Source: Pseudolysobacter sp.
GTDB taxonomy: Bacteria > Pseudomonadota > Gammaproteobacteria > Xanthomonadales > Rhodanobacteraceae
Assembly: GCA_025351985.1 (NCBI GenBank)
Contig: JANXUW010000122.1
Location: 1-6,892 of the forward strand
Direction: 5' to 3'
Length of the DNA stretch: 6,892 nucleotides
The notes under the pieces are model-generated. The model worked only from the letters and a program-made list of their open reading frames with translations, searched no databases and was not told where the DNA came from. Position 1 is the first letter of the stretch. The number at the start of each line of letters is the position of its first letter. Positions 1 through 6,763 of this stretch are shown in pieces. Both the position numbers and the translations under genes were made by a program.

Positions 1-1011
1 CACGAGCCAGCGCGGCGGGAAAATCGCGAAGTCGAGATTGGCCGTGCCAGCCGTGTCCGACGGCGAGGTCAGCACGGTGAAAATCGACGGATCGGGATGA
101 TCGAAACTGATCGAGCCGATCACGTTGAAATGCCGCAGATCGTATTTGTACGGCGCCTGATTGCCGTGCCAGCCGACCACGTCGAGCGGCGAATGATCGA
201 TCGTCGCGGTCCACAGATTGCCGTGGAATTTCGCGATGAGTTCGCACTCGCCGTCGATATCTTCGTAGGCCGCCACGGGCGTGAGGAAATCGCGCGCGTT
301 GGCCAGGCCGTTCGAACCGATCGGGCCAAGTTCGGGCAACTGCAACGCCGCGCCGAAATTTTCGAGGACATAACCACGCGCCGCCGCTCCTGCGCTTCCT
401 GCGCCCGCGGCACTTGCACTTCCGTGTGCATCGTCCGGCAACTCGACGCAAAACCGAATGCCGCGCGGAATCACCGCGATCTCCAACGGCGCGATATCGA
501 GCACACCAAGTTCGGTCCGAATGTGCAGGCGCCCAAGTTGCGGCACGATCAGCATTTCGGCATCGGCGTTGTAGAAAAAACGCCCGGTCATCGAGGTGTT
601 GGCAGTGTAGACATGGATGCCGACGCCGCTCTGCAAGGCCGCGCTACCGTTGCCGGCAATCGTGATCAGGCCATCGACGAAATCGGTCGGCATGAACGGA
701 ATCGGCCACGGATCCCAACGCAACTGGTTGGGCGTCGGCGGCGCTTCGTCGAACCGATTGTGGAACCCCGCGCCCGCCTCACACTGGCGAAACGGATGAT
801 GCATCGCCGCCGGGCGAATGCGATACAACCAGCTGCGCCGGTTGCTGTGGCGCGGCGCGGTGAACGCGGTGCCGGAAATCTGTTCGGCATACAAACCATG
901 CGCCACTTTTTGCGGCGAATTCTGCCCGACCGGCAACACGCCGGCTACGGCTTCGGTGGCAAATTCGTTACCGAAACCGCTCATGTAACCGTTCGCTGCA
1001 TTCGCCGTCAT
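1..1011 (-). CDS. hmgA: Homogentisate 1,2-dioxygenase, C-terminus cut by the window edge
   Basis: This enzyme opens the aromatic ring of homogentisate with O2 and Fe(II), giving maleylacetoacetate, the step after Hpd in tyrosine and phenylalanine breakdown; it is cytoplasmic. The 337 visible residues match the family throughout: [11 protein letters not shown] at 11-21, LPVGQNSPQ at 26-34, [14 protein letters not shown] at 41-54, and the WHGN block at 281-284, whose His is probably the catalytic-base histidine of the family. The frame leaves the window at FPPRWLV (331-337), just before the expected His/Glu iron-ligand segment, so the metal site cannot be checked. I chose the ATG at 1011 because GGAG lies 5 bases upstream; a second in-frame ATG is codon 10. 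An Ala/Gly/Ser-rich stretch at about 195-211 interrupts a normally compact region. It sits 54 bases downstream of hpd on the same strand, so the two are probably cotranscribed. Identity is secure. Confidence 0.96.
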   Translation of the reverse strand, partial: MTANAANGYMSGFGNEFATEAVAGVLPVGQNSPQKVAHGLYAEQISGTAFTAPRHSNRRSWLYRIRPAAMHHPFRQCEAGAGFHNRFDEAPPTPNQLRWDPWPIPFMPTDFVDGLITIAGNGSAALQSGVGIHVYTANTSMTGRFFYNADAEMLIVPQLGRLHIRTELGVLDIAPLEIAVIPRGIRFCVELPDDAHGSASAAGAGSAGAAARGYVLENFGAALQLPELGPIGSNGLANARDFLTPVAAYEDIDGECELIAKFHGNLWTATIDHSPLDVVGWHGNQAPYKYDLRHFNVIGSISFDHPDPSIFTVLTSPSDTAGTANLDFAIFPPRWLV

Positions 1012-1065
1012 TGCCGCTCCATCATGCTAACTCGTTCGATTCAGCGGACTCGCCGCAGATCACAA

Positions 1066-2151
1066 TTACAACACGCCACGCGTCTCTTGGTCGCGCTCGA
1101 TCGCCTCGAACAAGGCCTTGAAGTTGCCTTCGCCGAAACCCTCGTTGCCCTTGCGCTGGATCACTTCGAAAAAGATCGGGCCGATATTGGTCTGGGTGAA
1201 AATCTGCAGCAGCAATTGCTTGCGTGTTTCCTGATCGGCGTCGATCAGGATCTTGTTCTTGCGCATGCGCGGCACGTCTTCGCCGTGATTCGGAATGCGT
1301 TCGTCGATGACCGAAAAATAACTGTCCGGTGTATCGAGAAATTGCACGCCGGCGGAACGCATCGCCTCGACGGATTGGTAGATATTGTCGGTGAACAACG
1401 CGATGTGCTGGATGCCCTCGCCCTTGTAGATGTCCAGGTATTCGTTGATCTGCGATTTCGGATCGGACGATTCGTTGAGCGGAATGCGCACCATGTTGTC
1501 CGGCGCGGTCATCGCCTTCGACACGAGCCCGGTCTTGGCGCCCTTGATATCGAAATAACGAATCTCGCGGAAGTTGAAAATGCGCTCGTAATAGTCCGAC
1601 CACTTCGCCATATTGCCGAAGTACAAGTTATGCGTGAGGTGATCGATGAAGGTCAGGCCGAAGCCTTTCGGCTGCTGCTCGGCGCCGGCGATCGGCACAA
1701 ATTCATCGGCGTAGACGCTGCCCTTGGCACCATAACGATCGACCAGATACAACATGCAATCGCCGATGCCCTTGATGATCGGCACCGGCAGCGCGCGGCT
1801 GTCGGCCTTGTCGGTGAATTCTTCGCCGCCGTTTTCGAGCGCACGCTGATACGCAGCGGCGGCATCGTTGACGCGAATCGCAAAACCGCACGCGCTCGGG
1901 CCGTGCGATTTGGCAAAATCGGCAGCGAACGAATCGGCTTCCTCATTGATCAGGAAGTTGCATTCACCCTGACGATAAAGTGTGATGTTTTTGTGCTTGT
2001 GTTTTGCCGTGGCGGCGAAACCCATGCTGCGAAACAAGGCATGCAACAACGCCGCGTCGGGCGCGGCAAATTCGACGAATTCGAACCCGTCGATGCCCAT
2101 CGGGTTAGGATAGGTGATAGCGGCATTCTCTGGTTTGACCTGGGCATTCAT
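1066..2151 (-). CDS. hpd: 4-hydroxyphenylpyruvate dioxygenase
   Basis: Converts 4-hydroxyphenylpyruvate, the transamination product of tyrosine, to homogentisate using Fe(II) and O2, with decarboxylation and side-chain migration; HmgA, encoded next, uses the product. The 361-residue length is normal for bacterial enzymes. It has the two-part vicinal-oxygen-chelate fold of the family, with the catalytic C-terminal half from about residue 165. The expected 2-His-1-Glu iron site is visible: H171 in IDHLTHN, H249 in GIQHIA and E329 in FFEVIQRKG. The C-terminal GFGEGNFKALFEAIERDQ block (338-355), which covers the active site in this family, is intact. The ATG at 2151 has GGAG 7 bases upstream and gives the usual N-terminus (PNPMGIDGFEFVEFA at 15-29). 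A near-consensus promoter with an embedded inverted repeat lies upstream, and a divergent MarR-type gene follows, so repression by that regulator is likely. Nothing in the protein looks damaged. Confidence 0.98.
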   Translation of the reverse strand: MNAQVKPENAAITYPNPMGIDGFEFVEFAAPDAALLHALFRSMGFAATAKHKHKNITLYRQGECNFLINEEADSFAADFAKSHGPSACGFAIRVNDAAAAYQRALENGGEEFTDKADSRALPVPIIKGIGDCMLYLVDRYGAKGSVYADEFVPIAGAEQQPKGFGLTFIDHLTHNLYFGNMAKWSDYYERIFNFREIRYFDIKGAKTGLVSKAMTAPDNMVRIPLNESSDPKSQINEYLDIYKGEGIQHIALFTDNIYQSVEAMRSAGVQFLDTPDSYFSVIDERIPNHGEDVPRMRKNKILIDADQETRKQLLLQIFTQTNIGPIFFEVIQRKGNEGFGEGNFKALFEAIERDQETRGVL

Positions 2152-2173
2152 GGCGAACTCCGAAACAGGATTC

Positions 2174-2188
2174 GGCGCAACTTGCGCC
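2174..2188. repeat. Perfect 15-base palindrome in the hpd leader
   Basis: GGCGCAA (2174-2180) and TTGCGCC (2182-2188) are perfect inverted copies around a single central base. The element lies 22 bases upstream of the hpd start codon and would be inside its transcribed leader if the predicted promoter is right. The right half also supplies the candidate -35 of the regulator gene. With one central base it cannot form an ordinary hairpin without opening pairs, so a DNA-binding site is as plausible as an RNA structure. Confidence 0.45.
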
Positions 2189-2209
2189 TGTCGTGGAATG
2201 CTTTATAGT
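2182..2209 (+). promoter_or_regulatory. Candidate promoter of the MarR-family gene
   Basis: TTGCGC (2182-2187), a 16-base gap and TATAGT (2204-2209) give a good -10 with a poor -35. The -10 overlaps the hpd -10 on the other strand, so the two promoters are back to back and share the operator. Transcription would start near 2216, inside the inverted repeat, which would fit autorepression. This is inferred from sequence only. Confidence 0.4.
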
Positions 2210-2230
2210 TTCATTTGAAACCATTTGCAA
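2202..2230 (-). promoter_or_regulatory. Sigma-70-type promoter for hpd-hmgA
   Basis: On the minus strand, TTGCAA (2230-2225) is followed by exactly 17 bases and then TATAAA (2207-2202). Each hexamer differs from consensus by a single base or two. Transcription would begin near 2195, leaving a leader of about 43 bases before the hpd ATG. The spacer is filled by the inverted repeat described separately. The hexamers and spacing are seen directly; promoter activity is inferred. Confidence 0.72.
2205..2224. promoter_or_regulatory. Probable operator for the divergent MarR-family regulator
   Basis: Arms GTTTCA (2208-2213) and TGAAAC (2216-2221) form a perfect inverted repeat around TT. Two more pairs match after one mismatch, giving a 20-base site. 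The size and symmetry suit a MarR dimer. It fills the spacer between the -35 and -10 elements of hpd and overlaps the -10 and expected start region of the regulator gene, so one bound dimer could block both promoters. That this particular regulator binds here is inference from position. Confidence 0.65.
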
Positions 2231-2233
2231 GGA
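2229..2233 (+). promoter_or_regulatory. Ribosome binding site of the MarR-family gene
   Basis: AAGGA lies 10 bases before the ATG at 2244. It supports that start over the upstream in-frame ATG at 2193, which would place the promoter -10 and operator inside the coding sequence and add 17 residues unlike the family. The ATG at 2237 is out of frame. Confidence 0.6.
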
Positions 2234-2243
2234 ACGATGCAAC

Positions 2244-2714
2244 ATGACCGAACACCACGTGCTTGAGCTGGAGCGTTTCCTGCCGTACCGGCTTTCGATT
2301 TTGTCCAACACGATCAGCCAGGCGATCGCGCGCGAGTACGAGCAGCGTTTCGAACTGAGCGTGACCGAATGGCGCGTGATGGCGGTGCTCGGGCGCTACG
2401 AAGGTTTATCGGCGGTCGATGTCGCGGTGCGCACAGCGATGGACAAGGTCGCGGTCAGCCGCGCGCTGACGCGGCTGGTGCAGGCCGGTCGCGTCAAGCG
2501 CACGCTGGCGGATCGCGACAAACGCCGTTCGGTGCTCGCGCTGACGAGCAAGGGCTGGAAGATCTACGATCAGGTCGCGCCGGCCGCGCTCGAACACGAA
2601 CGCCAGTTGCTCTCGACGCTGGATGCGGAAGAACGCGCGTGGCTCGAAAAAATATTGATCAAGCTCGGCACCGAAGGCATCGGCGCGATGAACGCCGCGG
2701 TCACTACAAGATAA
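2244..2714 (+). CDS. MarR-family transcriptional regulator, probable repressor of tyrosine catabolism
   Basis: A 156-residue winged-helix DNA-binding protein of the MarR family, which usually act as dimers released from DNA by a small aromatic ligand. Visible parts: an N-terminal dimerisation helix (about 8-33), the family-typical TEWRVMAVLG (41-50), a helix-turn-helix at about 55-82 with recognition helix near DKVAVSRALTRLV, and the wing with its charged signature ADRDKRRSVLALTSKG (89-104), followed by C-terminal dimerisation helices. It is transcribed away from hpd across a 92-base gap that carries an inverted repeat within the hpd promoter. The likely role is repression of hpd-hmgA and of itself, with a pathway compound such as 4-hydroxyphenylpyruvate or homogentisate as possible effector. 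Family assignment is firm; target and ligand are inferred. In some relatives such proteins sense other phenolics or activate. Confidence 0.92.
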   Translation: MTEHHVLELERFLPYRLSILSNTISQAIAREYEQRFELSVTEWRVMAVLGRYEGLSAVDVAVRTAMDKVAVSRALTRLVQAGRVKRTLADRDKRRSVLALTSKGWKIYDQVAPAALEHERQLLSTLDAEERAWLEKILIKLGTEGIGAMNAAVTTR

Positions 2715-2743
2715 AAACGGCGACCGCCAGGGTCGCCGTTTTT
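2713..2743. terminator. Bidirectional rho-independent terminator
   Basis: A perfect 13-base stem pairs 2713-2725 with 2731-2743 around a 5-base loop (GCCAG). The stem has a GC-rich core (CGGCGACC) flanked by five A on one side and five T on the other, so both strands end in a U run after the core. It would terminate the MarR gene on the plus strand and the peptide transporter gene, which ends at 2802, on the minus strand. The last two bases of the MarR stop codon are part of the stem. Confidence 0.9.
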
Positions 2744-2801
2744 CATGGCCGCACTCGATCAATCCACACGGCGGATCAAATAAGCGGAAATGATCCCGCC
2801 G

Positions 2802-4325
2802 TCATTTGACGCCATGCATCAACCGGTTGATCAGCGGCGCGATCAGAAACAACAACACGCCGGCGCCGATCAGCGACCAGAATCCGAACGTGTAGCCGCT
2901 CAGCGCCGAGGTTGTGGTCATGCCGGTTTCGCCGCTCACGGCGCCGGCGAAAATGCCGGAAAGATTGTTGCCGTTGGCAACCGACAGAAACCAGCCGCCC
3001 ATCGCAAATGCAACGTAGCGCGGCGGCGCGAGCTTGGTCACCATCGACAAACCGATCGGCGACAGGCACAACTCGCCGACCGACTGGATCACATAGACCA
3101 TGAACAGCGTCCAGAACGGAATCATGCTTTTCGTGTCGACCAGGGAAGTCAGCGCGTACATCAGCAACAGGAAAGCCAGTCCGTTGAAGATCAGACCGAG
3201 GCCGAACTTGCGTGGAATCGACGGCTCGGTATTGCGCCGTCCCATCCATACCCAAATCATCGCGATGATCGGCGCGAGCAGGATAATCGCGATCGAGTTG
3301 ACCGACTGGAACCAGGCCACCGGGAATTCCCATTCGCCGAAATCGCGATGCACGATTTTCTCGGCGAGGAAATTGAACGAGCTACCGGCCTGCTCGAAGA
3401 ACATCCAGAACAGCACGTTGAAGACGAAGATGATCAACATCGCGATCACTTTGTCGCGCGCGACAGCGCCCTCGCGAATGCTTTCGATCAGCAACATCGC
3501 CGCCAGGGCGATGAAGAGTATGCCGAGAATCCAGGCCAGCGCCGTGGCGCCGAGCTGCGCGATCAGGAAATACACGAGCGGCACGCCGAGGATGAGATAT
3601 AGCGCCACCAAGCCGAGCGTGCGTTTGCTGGCCGCAGCCACAGGCGGGCTGCCAATGCCCTGCAACTGGCGCCGACCGAACCAGAACCAGACATAACTCA
3701 GGATCATGCCGACGCCCGAGGCCGCGAATACGACTTTGTAATTCTGCACCATCGGTGTGTTGGTGATGATTCCCGCCAGGCGCTCCGTAATCACCGGCGA
3801 AATCAACGCACCCGCATTGATGCCCATGTAGAAAATCGTGAATCCGGCATCGCGCCGATAATCACCCTGGGCATACAACTCCCCGACCATGGTCGAGATG
3901 TTCGGTTTGAACAGACCGTTGCCGATGATGACGAGCGCAAGACCGAGCACGAACACTTGCTGGTTCGGGATCATCATCACGAACAGCCCGGCGCCCATGA
4001 CGACGGCGCCGATCAGGATCGAGCGCTGATGTCCGATCAGTCGATCCGCGATGTAACCGCCGAATAATCCCGCGGCGTAGACCAGCGCGAGATAAGCGCC
4101 ATAGGTGCGATTGGCATAGGCTTCGCCGGCGGAGTCGCCGTTGAAGAATTGCGCGACGATGTACAAGGTCAGCGCCCAGCGTATGCCGTAGAACGCAAAG
4201 CGTTCCCAGAACTCGGTCATGAACAGCATCCACAATGGTCGCGGATGTCCGAGCAAGGTGGGAAACGCTGGCAGATGGCCGTGTGGCGCGGGTGTTGCCG
4301 CCGCGGTGGCGCTGGTTGATGACAT
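2802..4325 (-). CDS. POT/PTR2-family proton-coupled di/tripeptide transporter
   Basis: An inner-membrane symporter of the major facilitator superfamily that imports di- and tripeptides with protons. The 507 residues suit bacterial members, with many hydrophobic spans from about 33 to 500. Family hallmarks are present: the ExxER motif E38-E41-R42 followed by FAFYG, the DRLIGHQRSI loop (94-103), K140 in GNGLFKPNIS, the PTR2 signature FYMGINAGA (165-172), E311 in FFEQAGSSFNF, and E418 in SVGELCLSPIGLS. The lysine and glutamates match positions that in characterised homologues handle protons and peptide termini. The ATG at 4325 has GGGAG 6 bases upstream; the first 30 residues are Ala/Pro-rich and probably a cytoplasmic tail. 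It stands alone between two amino-acid degradation loci and may supply peptides whose residues they consume, which is inference. Exact substrate range cannot be read from sequence. Confidence 0.95.
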   Translation of the reverse strand: MSSTSATAAATPAPHGHLPAFPTLLGHPRPLWMLFMTEFWERFAFYGIRWALTLYIVAQFFNGDSAGEAYANRTYGAYLALVYAAGLFGGYIADRLIGHQRSILIGAVVMGAGLFVMMIPNQQVFVLGLALVIIGNGLFKPNISTMVGELYAQGDYRRDAGFTIFYMGINAGALISPVITERLAGIITNTPMVQNYKVVFAASGVGMILSYVWFWFGRRQLQGIGSPPVAAASKRTLGLVALYLILGVPLVYFLIAQLGATALAWILGILFIALAAMLLIESIREGAVARDKVIAMLIIFVFNVLFWMFFEQAGSSFNFLAEKIVHRDFGEWEFPVAWFQSVNSIAIILLAPIIAMIWVWMGRRNTEPSIPRKFGLGLIFNGLAFLLLMYALTSLVDTKSMIPFWTLFMVYVIQSVGELCLSPIGLSMVTKLAPPRYVAFAMGGWFLSVANGNNLSGIFAGAVSGETGMTTTSALSGYTFGFWSLIGAGVLLFLIAPLINRLMHGVK

Positions 4326-4340
4326 GGAATGCTCCCGTGA

Positions 4341-4358
4341 TGCCGCGCGCCGGCGGCA
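4341..4358 (-). repeat. Small inverted repeat beside the peptide-transporter ribosome binding site
   Basis: TGCCGC (4341-4346) and GCGGCA (4353-4358) pair around a 6-base loop. The element would lie in the transporter mRNA leader, a few bases upstream of the GGGAG ribosome binding site (4336-4332). It could form a modest hairpin, but such short GC-rich repeats occur by chance in this base composition. Confidence 0.25.
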
Positions 4359-4413
4359 GAACCCAGATGATTACCAGCGGCCGAATTCGCCGTGGCGCTA
4401 ACTACAGCCGCAA

Positions 4414-4442
4414 CATGTAACCGCTGGCTGCGGCCTAGTCAA
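4414..4442 (-). promoter_or_regulatory. Weak candidate promoter of the peptide transporter
   Basis: TTGACT (4442-4437) is one base from the -35 consensus. After 17 bases comes TACATG (4419-4414), a poor -10. It is the best pairing I found by eye in the 248-base gap upstream of the transporter. A 9-base inverted repeat brackets it (4409-4417 and 4451-4459), which might be an operator. Not firm. Confidence 0.28.
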
Positions 4443-4499
4443 ACAAAATGCATGTTGCGCCGCCGCGTGACAGCGGAGCGGCAACAGGGTGCAGGGAAA

Positions 4500-4554
4500 C
4501 GGGAACACGGAAACCCCGCCGCTTTTCGATTGTTTTCCCGATGCCTGTTCCCCG
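4500..4554. repeat. Imperfect two-step inverted repeat downstream of kynA
   Basis: Outer arms GGGAACA (4501-4507) and TGTTCCC (4546-4552) enclose inner arms GGAAA (4509-4513) and TTTCC (4534-4538) with an uneven internal loop. It begins about 20 bases past the kynA stop on that gene's strand and could slow or end transcription, but no U run follows, so it is not a typical intrinsic terminator. The rest of 4326-4573 shows no gene. Confidence 0.3.
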
Positions 4555-4573
4555 GTCACCGCGCTTGTGCGCC

Positions 4574-5428
4574 TCAGCGCGACTCAAGCACCGTACGCAC
4601 CTCGAACAGCTCCGGGAAAAACGTCAACTCCAGCGCCTTCTGCAAAAATCCTACGCCCGACGAACCGCCCGTGCCGCGGCGGTGACCGATGATGCGCTCG
4701 ACCGTTTTCATGTGGCGAAAACGCCAAAGCTGGAAACTTTCCTCGACGTCGACCAATTGCTCGCACAGGTGATAGTCGGCCCAGAATTCGTGGGTGTTTT
4801 CGTAGATGCGTTTGAACACGCCGATCAGCTCGGCGTTGCGTTGATGCGGCAAGGTGAAATCGCGTTCGATGCAGGCTGGCGGAATCGCGTGGCCGTGACG
4901 CGCGAGGTAACGCAAAAACTCGTCGTACAAACTCGGCGCATGCAATACCGCGCGCAGTTCGGCCTGGCGTACCGGGTCGTAATCGAACACCGCGGTCATC
5001 GCCGCGTTCTTGTTGCCGAGCAGGAATTCGACCATGCGATATTGCAGCGACTGGAAGCCCGACGCCGGCCCGAGCACATCGCGAAACTGCAGGTATTCGC
5101 TCGGTGTGAGGGTTTCCAGCACCGCCCACTGCTCGAATAGCTGGCGCTGGATCTGCTTCACGCGGGCAAGGATTTTCAGGCACGGATCGAGCCGATCGGC
5201 CTGCAGGTTTGTCAGCGCGGCCTTGAGTTCGTGCACGATCAGCTTGAGCCACAGCTCCGAGGTCTGGTGCTGGATGATGAACAGCATTTCATCGTGGTGC
5301 GGCGGATCGCTCAGCGGCTTCTGCGCCGACAATAATTGATCGAGCTGCAGGTAACCCTGATAACTGAGGCGATTGCGCAGATCGAGTTCGATGCCGGATT
5401 CGAGCGCGCGTTGATTTTCCTGGGTCAT
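4574..5428 (-). CDS. kynA: Tryptophan 2,3-dioxygenase
   Basis: A cytoplasmic haem enzyme that inserts O2 into the indole ring of L-tryptophan to give N-formylkynurenine, the first step of the kynurenine pathway. The 284 residues contain every active-site element I know for the family: F50 and H54 in the [20 protein letters not shown] block, Y112 and R116 in [14 protein letters not shown]123 in SGFQSLQYR, the haem-ligand His H239 in [13 protein letters not shown], and T253 in [12 protein letters not shown]. These sit one position below the numbering I recall for the Xanthomonas campestris enzyme; the C-terminus ends soon after [10 protein letters not shown] and is about a dozen residues shorter than that homologue. 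The ATG at 5428 has only a weak GATGG 6 bases upstream. No kynureninase or formamidase gene is visible beside it, so the rest of the pathway must lie elsewhere. It is divergent from the E1 alpha gene. Identity is secure. Confidence 0.98.
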   Translation of the reverse strand: MTQENQRALESGIELDLRNRLSYQGYLQLDQLLSAQKPLSDPPHHDEMLFIIQHQTSELWLKLIVHELKAALTNLQADRLDPCLKILARVKQIQRQLFEQWAVLETLTPSEYLQFRDVLGPASGFQSLQYRMVEFLLGNKNAAMTAVFDYDPVRQAELRAVLHAPSLYDEFLRYLARHGHAIPPACIERDFTLPHQRNAELIGVFKRIYENTHEFWADYHLCEQLVDVEESFQLWRFRHMKTVERIIGHRRGTGGSSGVGFLQKALELTFFPELFEVRTVLESR

Positions 5429-5631
5429 GACAAACCATCACAATAAAGTCACCACATGCTAACCGAAGCGCGGGCATGCTTGCGCAGGAATCCAACACCG
5501 ACACTGCCAGCCAATCCGCTCGAAGCTGTATGCTGTCGCAAAGTTTCATCCGCAACCGGTTGGCTCGCCGACACGATGACGGAATCTCCCCTTTCACAGC
5601 TCGAATCCTGCCTTTCGTGTTGCGCCGTGGC

Positions 5632-5660
5632 TTGCCATGCATCGCACAGGCTGGTATCTA
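5632..5660 (+). promoter_or_regulatory. Candidate promoter of the E1 alpha-beta operon
   Basis: TTGCCA (5632-5637), one base from consensus, is followed by 17 bases and TATCTA (5655-5660), a mediocre -10. Transcription would start near 5667, leaving a very short leader with the ribosome binding site at 5675. The remainder of the 255-base divergent region (5429-5683) has no convincing kynA promoter or operator that I could find by eye. Confidence 0.35.
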
Positions 5661-5674
5661 GCCGCCACGCACCC

Positions 5675-5679
5675 GGAGG
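5675..5679 (+). promoter_or_regulatory. Strong ribosome binding site fixing the E1 alpha start
   Basis: GGAGG lies 4 bases before the ATG at 5684. It is the best Shine-Dalgarno match in the region and decides against the ATG at 5456, which opens the same frame 76 codons earlier but whose extra sequence has no family resemblance. Confidence 0.8.
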
Positions 5680-5683
5680 CGAA

Positions 5684-6763
5684 ATGTCTGTCGTAGCCAA
5701 GTTCGAAATCGAATACCTGCAATACCTCGACCAGGATGGCAAGTTGCTGCGCAATGATTTGCCGGCATTTGCGCGCGATGCGCAGCTCCTCGTCGAGATG
5801 TACAAGCGCATGGCGCTCACGCGCGTGTTCGACACCAAGTCGATCGCGCTGCAACGCACCGGCAAGCTCGGCACGTACGCATCGTGCCTCGGCCACGAAG
5901 CGGCACATATCGGCGTGGCCGCGGCGATGCGCGAGGAAGATGTGTTCGCGCCGATGTATCGCGAATACGGCGCGCAATTCTGGCGCGGCGTGAAGATGCG
6001 CGAGGTGCTTTTGTATTGGGGCGGCGACGAACGCGGCAGCGATTTCAGCGGCCCCGCGCACGACTTCGCGTGGTGCGTGCCGATCGGTACACAATGCCTG
6101 CACGCGGCCGGCGCCGCGCTCGCATTCAAGACGCGCAAAGAGCCGCGCGTCGCCGTCAGCATCTGCGGCGACGGCGGTACATCGAAAGCGGATTTCTACG
6201 CGGCCATCAACGCTGCGGGCGCGATGGATTTGCCGTACGTTTCGGTAATCGTCAACAACGGCTGGGCGATTTCCACGCCACGTCGCGCGCAGAGCGGCGC
6301 AAAAACTCTCGCGCAAAAAGCCATCGCCGCCGGTCTGCCGAGTATCCAGGTTGACGGTAACGACGTAATCGCGGTTCGTGCCGCGATGGAAAGCGCTTTG
6401 CAACGCGCGCGCGCCGGCAGCGGCGGCGCGGTGATCGAGGCGATCACTTATCGACTGTCGGATCACACCACCGCCGATGACGCGCGCCGCTACCGCGACG
6501 ACGCCGAAGTCCAAGCGGCGTGGCAGCGCGATCCGCTGAAACGTTTGCGCTTGTACCTGAGCGGCATCGGCGCGTGGAACGATCAGCGCGAAACCGACTG
6601 GAAAGCCGAATGCTCGCATCAGGTCGACAGCGAAATCGAAGCGTATCTTGAAACGCGTTCGCAAGGCGTCGAAGTCATGTTCGACAATGTGTTTGCGAGC
6701 CTGCCGCACGACCTCGCCGAGCAACGCGCGCAGGCGATGTCGTGGGACCAGAAAACTGGCTGA
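5684..6763 (+). CDS. 2-oxoacid dehydrogenase E1 component alpha subunit (branched-chain type, or pyruvate dehydrogenase)
   Basis: The alpha chain of a heterotetrameric ThDP-dependent E1, which decarboxylates a 2-oxoacid and passes the acyl group to the lipoyl E2. The 359 residues are a usual length. The ThDP-binding motif runs from GDG at 162-164 to NN at 191-192. Y92-R93 in MYREYG and the H261-containing loop YRLSDHTTADDARRYR (256-271) are family features at the active site. The start (FEIEYLQYLDQDGKLL), the HTTADD loop and the ending MFDNVFASLPHDLAEQR resemble branched-chain 2-oxoacid dehydrogenase E1 alpha (BkdA1) more than Bacillus-type PdhA, but in this bacterial group such genes are often named pdhA. 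Substrate is therefore uncertain: 2-oxoisovalerate and its relatives, which also prime branched fatty acids, or pyruvate. The E1 beta gene follows after 69 bases, so the two are probably one operon, presumably continuing to E2. The family is firm. Confidence 0.93.
   Translation: MSVVAKFEIEYLQYLDQDGKLLRNDLPAFARDAQLLVEMYKRMALTRVFDTKSIALQRTGKLGTYASCLGHEAAHIGVAAAMREEDVFAPMYREYGAQFWRGVKMREVLLYWGGDERGSDFSGPAHDFAWCVPIGTQCLHAAGAALAFKTRKEPRVAVSICGDGGTSKADFYAAINAAGAMDLPYVSVIVNNGWAISTPRRAQSGAKTLAQKAIAAGLPSIQVDGNDVIAVRAAMESALQRARAGSGGAVIEAITYRLSDHTTADDARRYRDDAEVQAAWQRDPLKRLRLYLSGIGAWNDQRETDWKAECSHQVDSEIEAYLETRSQGVEVMFDNVFASLPHDLAEQRAQAMSWDQKTG

Noticed and set aside
1012..1065. Possible regulatory element in the hpd-hmgA gap.
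   Set aside because: Only the GGAG ribosome binding site of hmgA and a 4-base GCGG/CCGC repeat are visible; no promoter or terminator, consistent with cotranscription.
97..2208. A 703-codon open frame on the plus strand, antisense to hmgA and hpd.
   Set aside because: It mirrors the codon bias of two unmistakable genes on the other strand, resembles no protein family, is Arg/His/Val-rich in the way such shadows are, and runs through the hpd promoter region. It is an artefact of high GC content.
2193..2243. Longer form of the MarR protein starting at the ATG at 2193.
   Set aside because: It would place the promoter -10 and the operator inside the coding sequence and lacks a ribosome binding site; AAGGA supports the ATG at 2244.
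2790..3602. A 270-codon plus-strand frame rich in Gln, His, Glu and Arg inside the transporter gene.
   Set aside because: The odd composition is what antisense reading of hydrophobic membrane-protein codons produces. The transporter on the minus strand is certain.
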